A stretch of 64,000 nucleotides of DNA from Myrica gale (Eukaryota > Streptophyta > Magnoliopsida > Fagales > Myricaceae): the NCBI GenBank assembly GCA_963930655.1, contig OZ005620.1:16745001-16809000 (forward strand). The letters are read 5' to 3'. Under the pieces are notes generated by a model. The model did not search any database. It was not told the origin of the DNA and was given only the letters and a program-made list of their open reading frames with translations. Both the position numbers and the translations under genes were made by a program. Of the stretch, positions 43,545-56,163 are shown in pieces. Within the stretch, counting starts at the first letter, position 1. Each line of letters opens with the position of its first letter.

Positions 43545-46500
43545 TCAGAGCACTTGAATGTCGGCCTTTGTCTGTTGGGTCGACGTTGATAAGTTTGGGT
43601 TCACTTCATTTACAGTACCCATCTCAAACTCCTCTGCTCGGTAAGTGGAATGAACACCATATAGTACATAGAACACAAATATGAAACATGCCCATATTGC
43701 AAATCTTTTGAATGCGAGTATCTTTAGTGTGGTCATCAGGAAGAGGTTAAGGAAGACTGATATCGCGGGTGGCCATGGCATAAGTGGCACCGACCATTCT
43801 GCGTCTTGGCGTTGACATGGTACCAGGTAGTGGAAGAGTGCAGTGATGATGACCATGGACCCCCCACATAAAGGAAGGTTCCACCATTGTAGCTTGAGCT
43901 TCCATGATATGGACACGCCAAGAGCACAAAATGATAAGAGGAATAGGAATAAGATGGTATGGAAAGGGGAGTTGTGGCTTATTAGCACATATTTTCGGTA
44001 GATGAGAGCGTTGGCCACGAGGTAGAACACCAAGAGTGTGCCAATGGAGATCATCTCAAAAACTATGTCGAGGTCCGTGAAGAGTGCAATGGTAGCAGTA
44101 CAGATACCTACATCATGATCAGGAGAGAATAATTTATGGGATTATATGCGTCTAAATCAAGTTAGCTAGCTAGATAGTTATAAATTTCGAAGTGATACAG
44201 TACTTGTACAGTACAGAACAAACATGGTAAGTTCTCAGTCCTTGGAATAGTAAAGACAGAAGTATAAAAGGAATTGTGGAGAAGCAGACAAAATAGAGAT
44301 CCTGTTCTTCCATGGGTTTCATGACTCGTGACTGGACAAACATGGTACGTTTTCATGACTCCTGTTCTTCCATAGTTGGTCACAGAGATAAAAGACTAAG
44401 CGAAAAACTTTCTGGGAGTGGACTTTTCTTCAAATTTCTCAATGAACTCCGGCAAGCAAAACATATATAAATATGTTTCAGAAGGTTGATATTGCTATAT
44501 ATTAGTTGTTTTGTTGATATTGCTGTTATTTTATTGTCATTTCCTTTCTTTATTTTCTGTGTTGTTCCCCACAGTCCAAATTGGATAGACCTCGAGCAAG
44601 ATTAGTGACAAGACCATATTAAATAAGTACTTATAATAATAAAACATAAGTCACTCCATCCCAAATCCCAAAACCCCCCAGAAAAGATTGAGCAACCTAG
44701 AATGAACTCAATAAGAAAATAAATGGGGAAGGTATCGTAAAAGATTTTCCTTGTGATTGTTACTAGACAAGATCTGGATTAGTTTATTTTGTGTTTTCTT
44801 CTTTGAGATGTATCGGGAGAGAAATAGTTTATGGCGAGAAGCATATCACGCGTGCAAGTTTTACTCACCCAAGAAAAGAGTTGCATTCAATGGGGTGCCT
44901 GTCGACGGATGAACCTTGGCAAACCATGAAGGCACTAACCGGGCCCTTCCAATAACGCAAAGGTATCTAGCTTGACCTAACATGGCAACCAGGAGAGAAG
45001 CAACAATTCCCAAACTTGCACCTGCCCCAACAACATTGCTTGCCCACTTCCACCCGATCTTTCGGAAACCGATTGAGAATGATGCTGTTTTTGATATCTA
45101 CAAATCCATACATGAAGATTGGCCTGAATTAGATGGTGCATTTAGAGGTTTTGAAGTTGTCTAATATACTTTGGCCTGTACATGCTTTAGTGTTCATGTG
45201 TTCAATATTTAAAATTTTGATGTCTCACCTCATTGTAAGGAACCATCATACACAAAGACAACGCCATGAGGCAGTACAGTGAAGAAACAATGAGAACTGA
45301 ACCTACAATTCCGATAGGGAGGCTCTTTGAAGGATTCTGGATCTCTTCTGCCATTGTTGACACTGAGTCATAGCCAATATAGCTGAAGTAAACAATGGCG
45401 GCCCCATCAAGAAGACCTCTAACACCGAAAGGAGTTAATCCTCCTGGCCTTACCATGTTATTGGTACTCCCATTTATGAATCCAGCAATTATGACAAATC
45501 CAAAGAAAACTACATGAAAGATTGTCATAACAAGGTTCAAGATAGAGCTTTCCTTTGTACTGCAATATCAGAAAAAAAACCACCATCAGTATTGAAATCC
45601 ACCGACAAAATAAAAACCATGACCTGATAGTCGTCAATATAATCAAGGAAGCAATTATTTGTAGTGATTGGTAATGGTCTCCATGATGATAACAAGTAAT
45701 TATTGTCAATAAAGAAATAATTTGATACTAACAACAAGAATAAAAAATTCAATCTGTCATCAATATAGGCAACAACAAATAATAATTCCACCCTACCTAA
45801 ATGCCCACTAACCCACATCAATGAAAGATCTAGCTACAAGAACAAAGTTTATAAAGATCAACAAAACCTACAAGCAATTAATAAAGTATCTCTCTATAGT
45901 AAGCAATCAAACCTATGGCATAGGCAGAGAGTGAGAAGGAGAATAAGAGCGACTGCAGTGAAATCTAACATATCGTAACCTTCTACCAATCCATCCACTT
46001 TGACTCTCCATGAGTTGGAATGATTTACTCCAAAAGCGCAGGATAGATACTCGGTAAAACTTCTTGCTATCGCAGCGTTGGATAAGACATATTCCATTAG
46101 TATGTTTGCTCCAGCAAAGTAACCCACAAACTCTCCTACATCGTCTCAAGAAAAAATAAGGGTTAGAACAAAAAAAATAAAGCAGAAACTGTTTTGCAGC
46201 AAAAGAAAATTAGAACCCAGTAAGTATTTCGAAAGAGAAATTGAAAAGGAAAATCTTTACATACCAAGGGTCACTCTAAGATAACTGAAGGCACCTCCGG
46301 CAACGGGAATCTGAACCGCGAATTCTGTGTAACATAGGGAGGAAAGAAGAGCTGATATTCCCGCAACGATATAGGATATGAAGACAGAAGGGCCGGATCT
46401 GTGGAGGGCTACAGGACCAGTTGTTACAAAGACTCCAACACCAAGCATCCCACCAACACCAAGGGCGACCAAATCGTACCAGTTGAGCTTCCTCTTCATG

Positions 46501-46652
46501 TTTGCCCCAGACCTTTGCCTCACTTGGTTTAGCTCTTGGTCCGGGGTCCATGTGGCCAGCATTCTCTTTCTGAGCCTGTGAGGTGTCTGGGAGAGGGAAA
46601 AGAGATAATTGGAGCAGCAAACGGTGTTGGGTGCAGTTTGGATGGTAGCCAT
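43545..46652 (-). CDS. Cationic amino acid transporter (CAT6/CAT7-like), 5 exons
   Basis: Minus-strand exons are 46652-46265, 46135-45913, 45559-45229, 45097-44869 and 44107-43545. All have GT-AG borders and correct phase, giving 577 codons. The family (APC superfamily) moves Lys/Arg/His and other amino acids with protons across the plasma membrane or tonoplast. After a cytosolic N-terminus (LRKRMLATWTPDQELNQVRQ) comes the first helix with LVALGVGGMLGVGVFVTTGP. Later come YTEFAVQIPVAGGAFSYLRV, EYVLSNAAIARSFTEYLS, FFGFVIIAGFINGS, YFSYIGYDSVSTMAEEIQNP and LLVAMLGQARYLCVIGRARL. About 14 membrane helices are expected. The SNAA.SRSFT-like stretch suggests the CAT6/CAT7 group, by memory. No stops or frameshifts were seen. 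Confidence 0.92.
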
Positions 46653-46715
46653 GGTTGTGAAAGTGTGTTTTGGGTTCCATGAGATGGGTGGAGTTAAGCT
46701 TTTAAATATGCATTG
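46653..46715 (-). promoter_or_regulatory. Core promoter and leader of the CAT gene
   Basis: On the minus strand a TATA-like TATTTAAA lies at 46708-46701, about 50 bp before the start codon. That predicts a start of transcription near 46672-46680 and a very short leader. An ATG at 46680, out of frame with the CAT start and opening a 134-codon overlapping frame, lies just at that edge. Whether it is in the mRNA would depend on the exact start site. Confidence 0.45.
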
Positions 46716-49117
46716 GAGAGAGCATATAATGCTTGATTCTTTTCCTCAGGGTTGATGAGTTAACCCAAGTGGGGTGTCCCTAGCTTTATTGAGAGTACCA
46801 GCTGGTTGTCCCTGTGTATATTTGCATAGAATGACAATCACGCCCTCCTTCTCTCTCTCTCTCTCTCGGTAACAGCCTTTGAGAGCCCCAAGACACCAAA
46901 GAAGTTCTTCTGTTATAGAAGCATGCACTAAAAAGATAGGAAAAGGCCCAGCCATTTTGAAGTGAGCTTTACATGAATAATCACCATGTGAGGAAGGGAC
47001 TTTGACCTAGTCTTTTGGAATTTCACCTCTGAACTTTGAAAAGAAGTGACGAGCATCCAACACTTTGTTAAAGCAACTAAAGATTTCTACAAATACAACT
47101 CTGTAAGAATAATTTATCGTGATTCCTCGACAGGAGGACATTGATCACAGTTCCAGACTATACATCGGTAATGCTCAGTTTCCTTAAAATCTCTAAAATT
47201 TTAGGCCAAAACACGTGTCATGGTCTGTCCTTGTTTTATAGCTTTCACCAAATCTGATTCCATCTCGTTTTGACTAAAACAAGAATGATACTCAAGTTAA
47301 TGGAAACGATATCTTTAAAGTTGAATTTAGAAGTCGGCTTAAGAAGCAAAACGAGTGGTTTTTCGCTGCTCTTAATTAAATTAATGTACGGAAAAGGGAA
47401 AAATAATAAGAAACTGAGCTTGGAACTTCAAAATTTTTGTTTATATTTTTAGTGAAAGCTTGTCCGATGTCTCATTCTCCTGCAGCTTGCGCAACATATT
47501 CTCCACAACGGTACCCCGTACCTATACGATTGAGCTCCTAAAAAAATTCCACTTTTGTTACAAAGCATTTCCCAATATTTACCGTCTAAATCTCGTACGT
47601 CTCATTTCCAGGTTGCAAAACGTTTGCACCTTCTTCAACTTACAATATAGATCTCGGCGTACATGTCCTATAATTAGCCCCGAGCATGATATTGTGAAAT
47701 ATTAGGATTATTCGATCAACTGCTAAAAGGAGTACTGATTTCAGGAAGTCCCTATATTTTGTTCTGAAGCTCTTGACTCCGACAGACTTGTTATACAAGG
47801 TAGCTTACTTTTTCTTCAGTTTTGTGGCGCTACGCGTTCCTTCTCCCAGAGACGTACATTAATTTGATTCCTAGTTGAGTTTATAATGCCCAAGCTGCGA
47901 GGCTTGTTTCTTTTGCTCTCCAAGTAGGAGACAGACGTACATATATGATATATAGCCAATCACCATGTTGGTATCAATAAACAATCGTGGCCGGCCTTCT
48001 TTGAACAAGAAGTTATAATAGAGATTTTATCATGCCGGCCAAGCCTTGAAAAGAAAGAGAGTTCGGATCGCCTGCCGCAGAGATCAGAAGGGTTTTAAGC
48101 TTGGTGCTGTCTGCTTTTTTCCCATTAATTCCGTATTTCTTTTCTGTGTTATGAAGAGTTCTCTTTTATACGAAATTAGTAATTCAGATGCATTAATGAG
48201 GTTTTGGGTTTGGCTGATTTTTTCATTGACGGCCTCTTGTACTCCAATTTTTCCGGTAGTGCATTTCCTTGCTGTAATATTTTGACTGGTTTTTTTTTTC
48301 CTCTTTTCCCTTTTCTTTATATAATTAATGTTAAAAACTGGGGTATCGAGTCGACTCTCTCTTGTTCTTACTGATATTATTTCTGCAGTTTTGGCGAGGA
48401 TATAGGCATCCTCATGAGAAGTTTTGGTAGAACTCACATTAACCTTAAATTTATACGGAATTAATTACATATTTCTGAAGAAGTTATGCAACCCTGAGAT
48501 TAAATTCTGATGTTCTTTTTCTTCTTACTCGTATTTGTTTATAGCTTTGATATACGTACCCCTCATGTGGAGGGTATCAAAACTACGATTTCTTCTTCAG
48601 AAGGATAGCCATTTAAAATACTTAAAATATAAACTTTTGGCCGGCCAGAATGGTTTTCTTTTTTTTGAAGGATATATGCCGGCAGCTCAAAAAGATGCAT
48701 GCTTTGTTGCTAGAATAAGGCATATATAGCTAATATTTAGAACGGTAAAAGTCGTCAACATCAACAAAGGAAAACAGTACTCTTGAAATTTGAAATAGTT
48801 GACTCAGACAATTTTTTTGAGATACAAGTAAGAATACGCTCACCATTTATATATTAGTTAAAAACTAGAGCTAGGCTAAAATACAGATTAATAAGTCACA
48901 AAATGAAATCTATTTTTTGTAAGAAGCAAAGACATAAAAATTTATATTTCTTGAAGCTGTGAACAATAATAAAAGAGCATGCCTGCTTTTATATATATAA
49001 ATGTCAAGTTGGGAGCAATGATCTCCATGTAAAACTTATTACAAGAATACCCCAAAAATTTGGAGAAAGAAAAAAATCAACGTTAGTTCAAGGTTGTTTT
49101 GAAAACAATTCATAATT
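46716..49117. other. Intergenic upstream of the CAT gene
   Basis: Contains a (CT)n tract near 46848-46866, which may be part of the promoter. Otherwise AT-rich DNA with chance frames only. Confidence 0.5.
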
Positions 49118-50388
49118 GATTTTGATGATGATAAAAATTCTAAGTTTTGAAGGATTTTAGATTTTATATTGTCAATCCACTTTTTCTAAAAAATGAACTT
49201 CAAAAGATTGAGGTTATCTCTAAAAAATATTTATAAGTGGATTTGAACACTATTACACAAGTTGACAAGATTAATTTTTCATATTGTAGGTGCTTAAAGA
49301 AGTATTGAAATGGTTTAGACACTTTCAGTTGCAGAGTTTTCTCTCCAACATTGACAAGATAAATTTGTCATATTGTAGGTGTTTAAAGAAATATTGAAAT
49401 GATTTAGACACTTTCAGTTGCAGAATTTTCTCTCCAGCATTGATAGTGTCGACACATTGCACTACTCCAAAATGATGAATTCATAGTGTCGGCACATTGC
49501 ACTGACACCCGAGACAACAAATTTCAGATTAAGTTTCATGGTGTCGACACATTGCATTGTCTCCCGAGAGCATATTTTCAGACCAAGTTTTGATGTGTCA
49601 ACACATGTAAACCATGTATCAACACATACCACGATTTTAAAGAAAATCTGGAATTACGTCAAAACATTCAAAATGTTCTAAAAAGACACGGGTGCCCTTC
49701 CAACGGTTCTTTTGATGGCCATGATGATCGTTGAAGTCAAATAATGTTTAAATAGAAGAATACAACAATCATGCGACTACACTTGCAATTTTTCTACGAC
49801 CTAACTTTTAGAGAGAGAAAATGTCTTGAAGAAGAGAGAATGACGTACCTACCAAGAAAGCTTGTGATTCATCTGCCAAACTTCAATTTTCTACTAAGAA
49901 CTTTGTCTTCTTGCATACATTTGTGTTTTACACTTGTATATTTGGCTTAGAGAGTCATTTGTTGTTATTCCTTTGTACCCACCTTTTGTAAAACACTTAA
50001 GTGTTGAGTAAACACTTGGTCCTACTTGTGAGAGTATAAGAAATCCCTTGAGTTTTGGGACTTGTGAAGAGAGTTGAAGCGTGAGCTCGAAAAACGCTTT
50101 GTAAAAGTTCCTTAGCACCGTGGAAGCTAAGATGTATTTACTATTTGAAGGATAGTGAAAGAAGTTTAAGGAAATCAATAGCCTTGGGGTTGGATGTAGG
50201 TAAGTGTTGGTCGAATCACCTAAAATCACGGTGTCATCTCTCTAACTCTATCTCTCCTTGTTATTCGTTTCATACCTCTCTTTGTGGTGCTTTATGCCTT
50301 ACAGTTATATTGCTCAAATTATCTTGAAAAAGTTTTAATTTTTATTAAACTCAATTCGCCCCCTCTTGGGTTGTTATTTAGACTTTCA
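49118..50388 (+). repeat. Probable solo LTR
   Basis: The segment starts about TTTTGATGATGATAAAAA and ends with CTCAATTCGCCCCCTCTTGG, GTTGTTATTTAGACTTTCA, the kind of end seen in long plant Copia-type LTRs. No primer-binding site follows, no second copy was found in the window, and no gag or pol is nearby. The left limit is approximate and no target duplication could be fixed. Inside are a tandem duplication (49260-49435) and three GTGTCGACACATTGCA-like words (about 49447, 49487, 49541). Confidence 0.5.
49260..49435 (+). repeat. Tandem duplication of about 100 bp inside the probable LTR
   Basis: The words TTGACAAGAT, CATATTGTAGGTG, TTTAGACACTTTCAGTTGCA and TTTTCTCTCCA occur in the same order twice in a row. 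Confidence 0.85.
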
Positions 50389-52051
50389 ATCACTAAACCA
50401 ACTTTTAATTTGGAGAGGAAGCAAAATAAAATAAGAAAATCGAAAATCACCCTTAAAAGATATTTGTACATGTCGCTTAAGCATGATTAATTACCTGCAG
50501 CGATGACTGTAAAACCTGCAACATAAACAATAATATTTCAGGCTGATCAATTCCAGTCCCCAGCCTGATCAGATACATAAGGTGCGAATTAGGAGGTCGG
50601 AGCCGCCACTACTCTTAGACAAGGGTTTCCAACACGCACCTACGCAGCAGTACTTCTAATGTCTTTGAAAAAACTATATTGAGAAATATGTAATTGAATA
50701 TTTTGGTGTGCAACCTTTTAAATGAATGAAAGCTATTTTTGTACTTGAATATTTCAAATTGTCAGTGGTTTTATCAGTAGATTGATAAGAAATAGCAGTT
50801 TATAATGAATGATTATTGGTACGTAGCATTAAACTCATATTAGTTTGTAGTCTTTCAAATATTTCACCAGTCTAGGAAGATTCATTGCAAGTATTTGTAA
50901 GTTGTTTTAGAAAGAGAGCATTAATTCAAATATTACTGGTCTTAATTCAGATTTAGATTATAGAAAAAGCTCGAAGAGGTTCTATATTCACTCTCAACAG
51001 CTGTGGTACAAGGTGAAGCATTTGGTGCAGAGAGGTTTTGTGTACTTGAGCTTACAGTTAACAGACACATTTGACCAAAACTTTATTAATGTATATATGA
51101 TCATGAGAAAACCAATTAATACTAGATATCATTTATTGAAAGGTTATAATATATAAAAGGTGCAGTTTTTTTTTTTTTTTTAAATGAAACATCATATAGT
51201 ACATGCACCATATTTGTGGGGGTAAAATCAATGTGTCCCATCAAGTTACAATTTTTCTAATTAATTCAATTGTCACCCTGTTAAATTTGGCCATCTAGCT
51301 AGGTGAAAAGTAATTGAAATATCTCTCAAAGATAAAATGAGAAAAGATAATTAATTAATTTAAATTTGAAAAAATAGAAAAATAAAATACAAATAGTATT
51401 TAATGTTTTAATATTTTATATGTGAAGTTCCCGAAAAAGAAAATTAAATAAGAATCTTACAGTATAAAATTCAGTACATATATATATATATATATATATT
51501 GATTAAAGCAATTGTCATTCCTCGAGTCCAAGCATTGTTTTTACTTGATTGGGGCATCATGCACAGTTCGCGCTTGTCGTGAAGCACTTTAGACGATATT
51601 CTTTTTAGAGGAGATCACTCATGGTTAGGCTCAATGAAATTCAAGACAAAGTACGTGGGGAGAGAGTTGTTGTGAGGTGGCTTGATTTTGAATGATTGCA
51701 AAACACTTTTTATAATTCAAATAGGATTGCGCTCTAGATGTGTATGATTCCTAGGTGATCATGCAACTAGCTATGACTTATTTAATTTGCCTAATTAACC
51801 AAGGTGATGCTCCACTTGTTTTGGGTTTTGTTTGTCTTCTCCAGGTAAGAGGCCGCAAACCTCATGTACAGCTGACCATTGGTATCTTCACATGGAAAAA
51901 GTTATCTTCCCCCTTCTTTTTTTCTAACCAATCTGGAAAAAAGTTATCTTCATTGAACATGAAATAGAAGAGTTATTTGCCCCCTTTAAATGAAGAGAGA
52001 GAGAGTTGGACTACCAGCTAGCTGCACAGGAAGAGCGTCCGGAGAGGAACC
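50389..52051. other. Intergenic, AT-rich
   Basis: No gene seen. It contains a (TA)n run at about 51475-51499 and poly-T near 51165. Confidence 0.55.
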
Positions 52052-53311
52052 TGTGGGACACGGTTTAGACCCTAAATTTACCTAGAGGGGGGTGAATAGT
52101 AAGTTAAAAATTTCAGCACAACCTATTTCACCCTAATGCAGAAAATCTTATACAAATCTTGGCACAAAGAATATATTGAATCTGTCCAGATCTGGACAAT
52201 ATTATACAGTCCTATTAATGACAGAAATTCAATATATTTAGTCAATTTAAACATTTCTAAGATTACTTAGACAATATCACAAACACTTGGAGTGCAGAAA
52301 ATCTTTGATATAATCATTTAAACCAAGAAACACAACCAACCTACCAAGATTCGAATTTATATTATGCTAATCAATTAACAAACAAATATAGAAGGAATTG
52401 AAACGCAAACAATCACACAAAAACAATAGATTGTTTAAGAAGTGGAAAACCCTTTGAAAGAACTTCTTCAAAAGGGAAAAACCACTTCGGGCTCACTGCC
52501 GGTTAACCAATCCACTAAATGAGAGATACACTTACAGTCGGTGACTTTGTTTACCCCAAAACCTTTGTTACTTAACAAATCTCGTAAGAAGCAACTCGAA
52601 CGACACACTCGAACTCGTACCAAGCGGTAGAATCCAAAACCTTTGAATCTTTCTCTCACTTAAATGAATCTTTATCAAAGCAAACTTGTTTCAGGACGAT
52701 TGGAACTCCAATCGACAGACACCGGAACTCCGATGTTTACCCACTGCCACAATGGAGTTTTCTTGGTGGTGATTGATTTCTTCAACAACACATAATGGAG
52801 AACAACCAAAATCTTGACTCTTCAAGTCTTCAAGAACAACCTCCTCTTGAATCTTCACCAATCTCTCTCTAGAAGCCTTCGAACTATTTCAGATCTATTT
52901 CTCTTCTCTTTTCGTCGAAGTCCGTATGTCCAGAGTGCAAAAAATCCTTTATAAATGGCTGGGTAATCACACGCGATAAGTCACTTATTATTTCTCCACG
53001 TTTGGGGTTGAGCCTCAAGCTATCTCCAAATTATAACGTGAATTCTTCAAGTTTGCCACAAGCTAGCCCAACCATCACTTAACCACTTTAACAACTTTAT
53101 AACTTCCAAAATTCTTCACAAACGAACTCTTTCATCCGTTAACCACTTTAACAACTTTCAGATTTCTTCACAAACGAATTCTTTCATCCGTTAACCACTT
53201 AAACAACTTTCAGATTTCTTCACAATTGAATCCCATCAACTAAAACACAATTTCTTGATCAACCACATCCAAGACACGTTTCATTACAAAATCTAACTTT
53301 AGGAACTAACA
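52052..53311 (-). repeat. 3' LTR of the gag-only element
   Basis: 1260 bp. It includes repeated words AACTTTCAGATTTCTTCACA and ACGAATTCTTTCATCCGTTA near its end, present in both LTRs. Confidence 0.85.
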
Positions 53312-54596
53312 AACTCCCCCTTTGGCAATTCCGTGACAAAACCCAAAAAAAACCAATTCTTACCAAATTCTGTCAATCACCAGAACAAAACTTAGTTTAC
53401 AATTGTACACAACCTATTCTAAAACAATAGGACTCAATAAAACGTGTCTTATGTCGTTTGGTACCTGCAATTACACTTAATACAAAAATGATTATAAAGA
53501 ATAAATATCAACATAATTCAATAAGTGTAATATAGCAGTTATGTCATGAAAATCCAATAAAGTCAGAACAGTTATCCTTAGATTTTCATATCAAGCAACA
53601 ACTAGAAATATGTAACTGCAACATAAGCAAAAGAACAAACAATATGATCTACATAAGCACTATTCATATACCAGCAACTAAAATGAATCTTGGACAGCAG
53701 CTCTACAACACTTTTACAGCGGCAATTACAATATACAAACAGGCACTACAAACTCACATATACAGCAGCTAATACATGTTCAAATAGCAGTTACTTCAAG
53801 CGAAAACAGCAGTAGCAAACTCACTATGACAGTAGCTAACATACACACATACAACAACTATTTTAAGATATTTACGGTAGCACTATATAGAGATTTATGA
53901 CAGATATATCTATGAAATTACAACAACTCTATACAGATGATTACAACAACTCTATATGAAATTACAGCAGTTGTATAAACCAAATTACAGCAAACTCAGT
54001 GTAGAGATTAACACCAAACTCTAGCAACCATTTCAAAACAGAGCAGATATACAGTATAGAGAAACCAAGATTATCTCATAAATTTGACAACTATCGATTA
54101 GCTATAATAAGATATATCCAGCAACACTATGACCAACACAAGATTGATTTTTTGTAGTAAGATAACCATATGTTCCTGCACCTTCGTAAATCAAGATTTA
54201 CAGAAATATTATGGAGTAAAAATCACAAGGATATTAGAACCACATTTGGTACATATAAAACTATCCAAAACTTATTTAATGGTTAGTATCATTTTTTATC
54301 CAAACCTTTTTGGATGTAGTTTTTGTCAAATGTTCTAATTTTCTGTTAATAAACTCAACTTGTTTAGTAAGTTTACTAACATGATTGATTAAACTAATAT
54401 GAACATGCTTGGGTGCTATATCAACAAAATTTTCACTTTGATGCATCAATCTATGGCATTTTGATCTAACATGTCCAACCTTACCATAAAAATAGCATAT
54501 AGGTGCAGATCTGGAAAATGATTTAAAATGAGGTGGTTTCTCTACCGAAATTATCTGTTTTTCATGATTTGGAGTTACTTTAACATCTATGACCTT
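53312..54596 (-). other. Non-coding interior of the gag-only element
   Basis: AT-rich DNA with recurring short words such as ACAGCAGCTA, ACAACAACTCTATA and TTACAGCAG. It has no pol domains in any frame. It replaces the region where pol would lie. Confidence 0.7.
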
Positions 54597-55997
54597 TTAT
54601 TTAACAGTGGCTGGAACAAAAATAGTTTTACATATAGTAGAAGTATGAGCATTAGAATTCTCAAAACCACGACCTCTCTTATCACTACCTGAAACACCTA
54701 AACTCAACATTTTGTCTAATTTATTCGTCCCACTAGAAAAATTCTGTAGTTGAGATTTTGTATGTTCTAGTTCTATTTTTAATGAACTAACTTGTGATTT
54801 TAGAGATGTCTTGTATTTTTCTAAGTCATTCACAAGTTTCACATGCTCATTTAACTTCCTAATCATTTCTTATTTTTCTATTTCCAGCAACTTAAATTTC
54901 TTGAGAAAACCATTATTTTCCTTTTTAATACTCAAACTCTCCTCAAACAATTGATCAAATAGATGTTGAAGATCATCTTCATCTGAATCCTCATGTGATG
55001 AGTCTAAAAGATCATCATCCTCAATATCAAAATTATTTAAACTATCAACTAAAGAAGTAAAGGCCATAAAATTTACCTTCTCTTCTGAAGATGAATCATC
55101 ATTATTTCCTAAAGATTCAGTTTCATCATCACTTAACGAAACATTCATTACTTTATCTTTGGACTTCCTCAAGTAATTAGGACATTCGGATTTGATGTGA
55201 CCGAAACCCTTGCACTCATGACACCGAATCTCTTGAGTCCACATGCCTTTAGTATCATTAGATTTATTCATTTCTTTTCTTTCCTTGTTTCTCCACTTAG
55301 GCTTGCTGAAAGATTTTGTAGGTTGCATTTGATTTTGTCATTTGCTTCCTTTCTTAAACCTGAAAGCTTTACGAAAACTTTTCACAAATAGAGCAACATC
55401 ATTATCATCCATAGAGTCATTATCAGAAAATTCTTTAGTCTCTTCACTTATAGATTTTAAAGCAATAGATTTATTATTTTTAGTCAAAGGAAGAGTAAGT
55501 TCATAAGTTTGTAGAGAACCTACTAGCTCTTCTATTTTGACTTGATCAATATCTTTGCTTTCCTCTATGACAGTCATTTTTGGTCTAAACCTCTCGGGTA
55601 GAGACCTCATGACTTTTCTAACAACCCTTGTTTCGGGTATCTTTTCTCCAAGAAAAAAGCTAGAGTTCACAATATCATTCAATTTACTGTATAACTCATC
55701 AAAAGTTTCATCCTCTTTCATTCTAATTTCTTCAAACTTAGTAGTTAACATTTGAAGTTTAGAAGACTTAACAAGTTTTGTCCCCTCATGAGTTGTTTCA
55801 AGAATGTCTCATGCTTCCTTAGCCATCTCACACATAGAGACTCTCTTGAACTCTTCGGGTGATATAGCCATAAAGATGGCATGAACACCTTTACTATTCC
55901 AATTACAATCATTAAGCTCATCCTTGGACCAAGATGACATTTTTTCAGGATTAGTTTCTCCATCAAGAGAAACCGTGGGTCTTGTCCAACCCTTCAC
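54597..55997 (-). CDS. Gag-like polyprotein of the gag-only element (frame-interrupted)
   Basis: The minus-strand translation starts about 55997 (MKGWTRPTVSLDGETNPEKM, acidic). It goes on with VHAIFMAISPEEFKRVSMCE and MAKEAWDILETTHEGT, then KFEEIRMKEDETFDELYSKL, RSLPERFRPKMTVIEES and EELVGSLQTYELTL. This is the UBN2/DUF4219-type gag of plant Copia elements. A CCHC knuckle follows (CHECKGFGHIKSECP, about 55220-55175), then an acidic region and a C-terminal coiled coil (54866-54700). In-frame stops separate three pieces, at about 55804, 55338 and 54867. Gag packages element RNA; here it is damaged, so the copy is probably dead. Confidence 0.8.
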
Positions 55998-56163
55998 ACA
56001 TGAATTTCACACTCTCTCACCATTGACTTCAAAAAGGCTCTCATTTGAACCTTCCAATATGCATAGTTACATCCATCAAAAAATGGAGACACCGAGAGAG
56101 ATTGACACTTATACATCTAGGAGTTAAAAGGTTCAAAGAGCGAAGTATGGCTCCGATACCACT

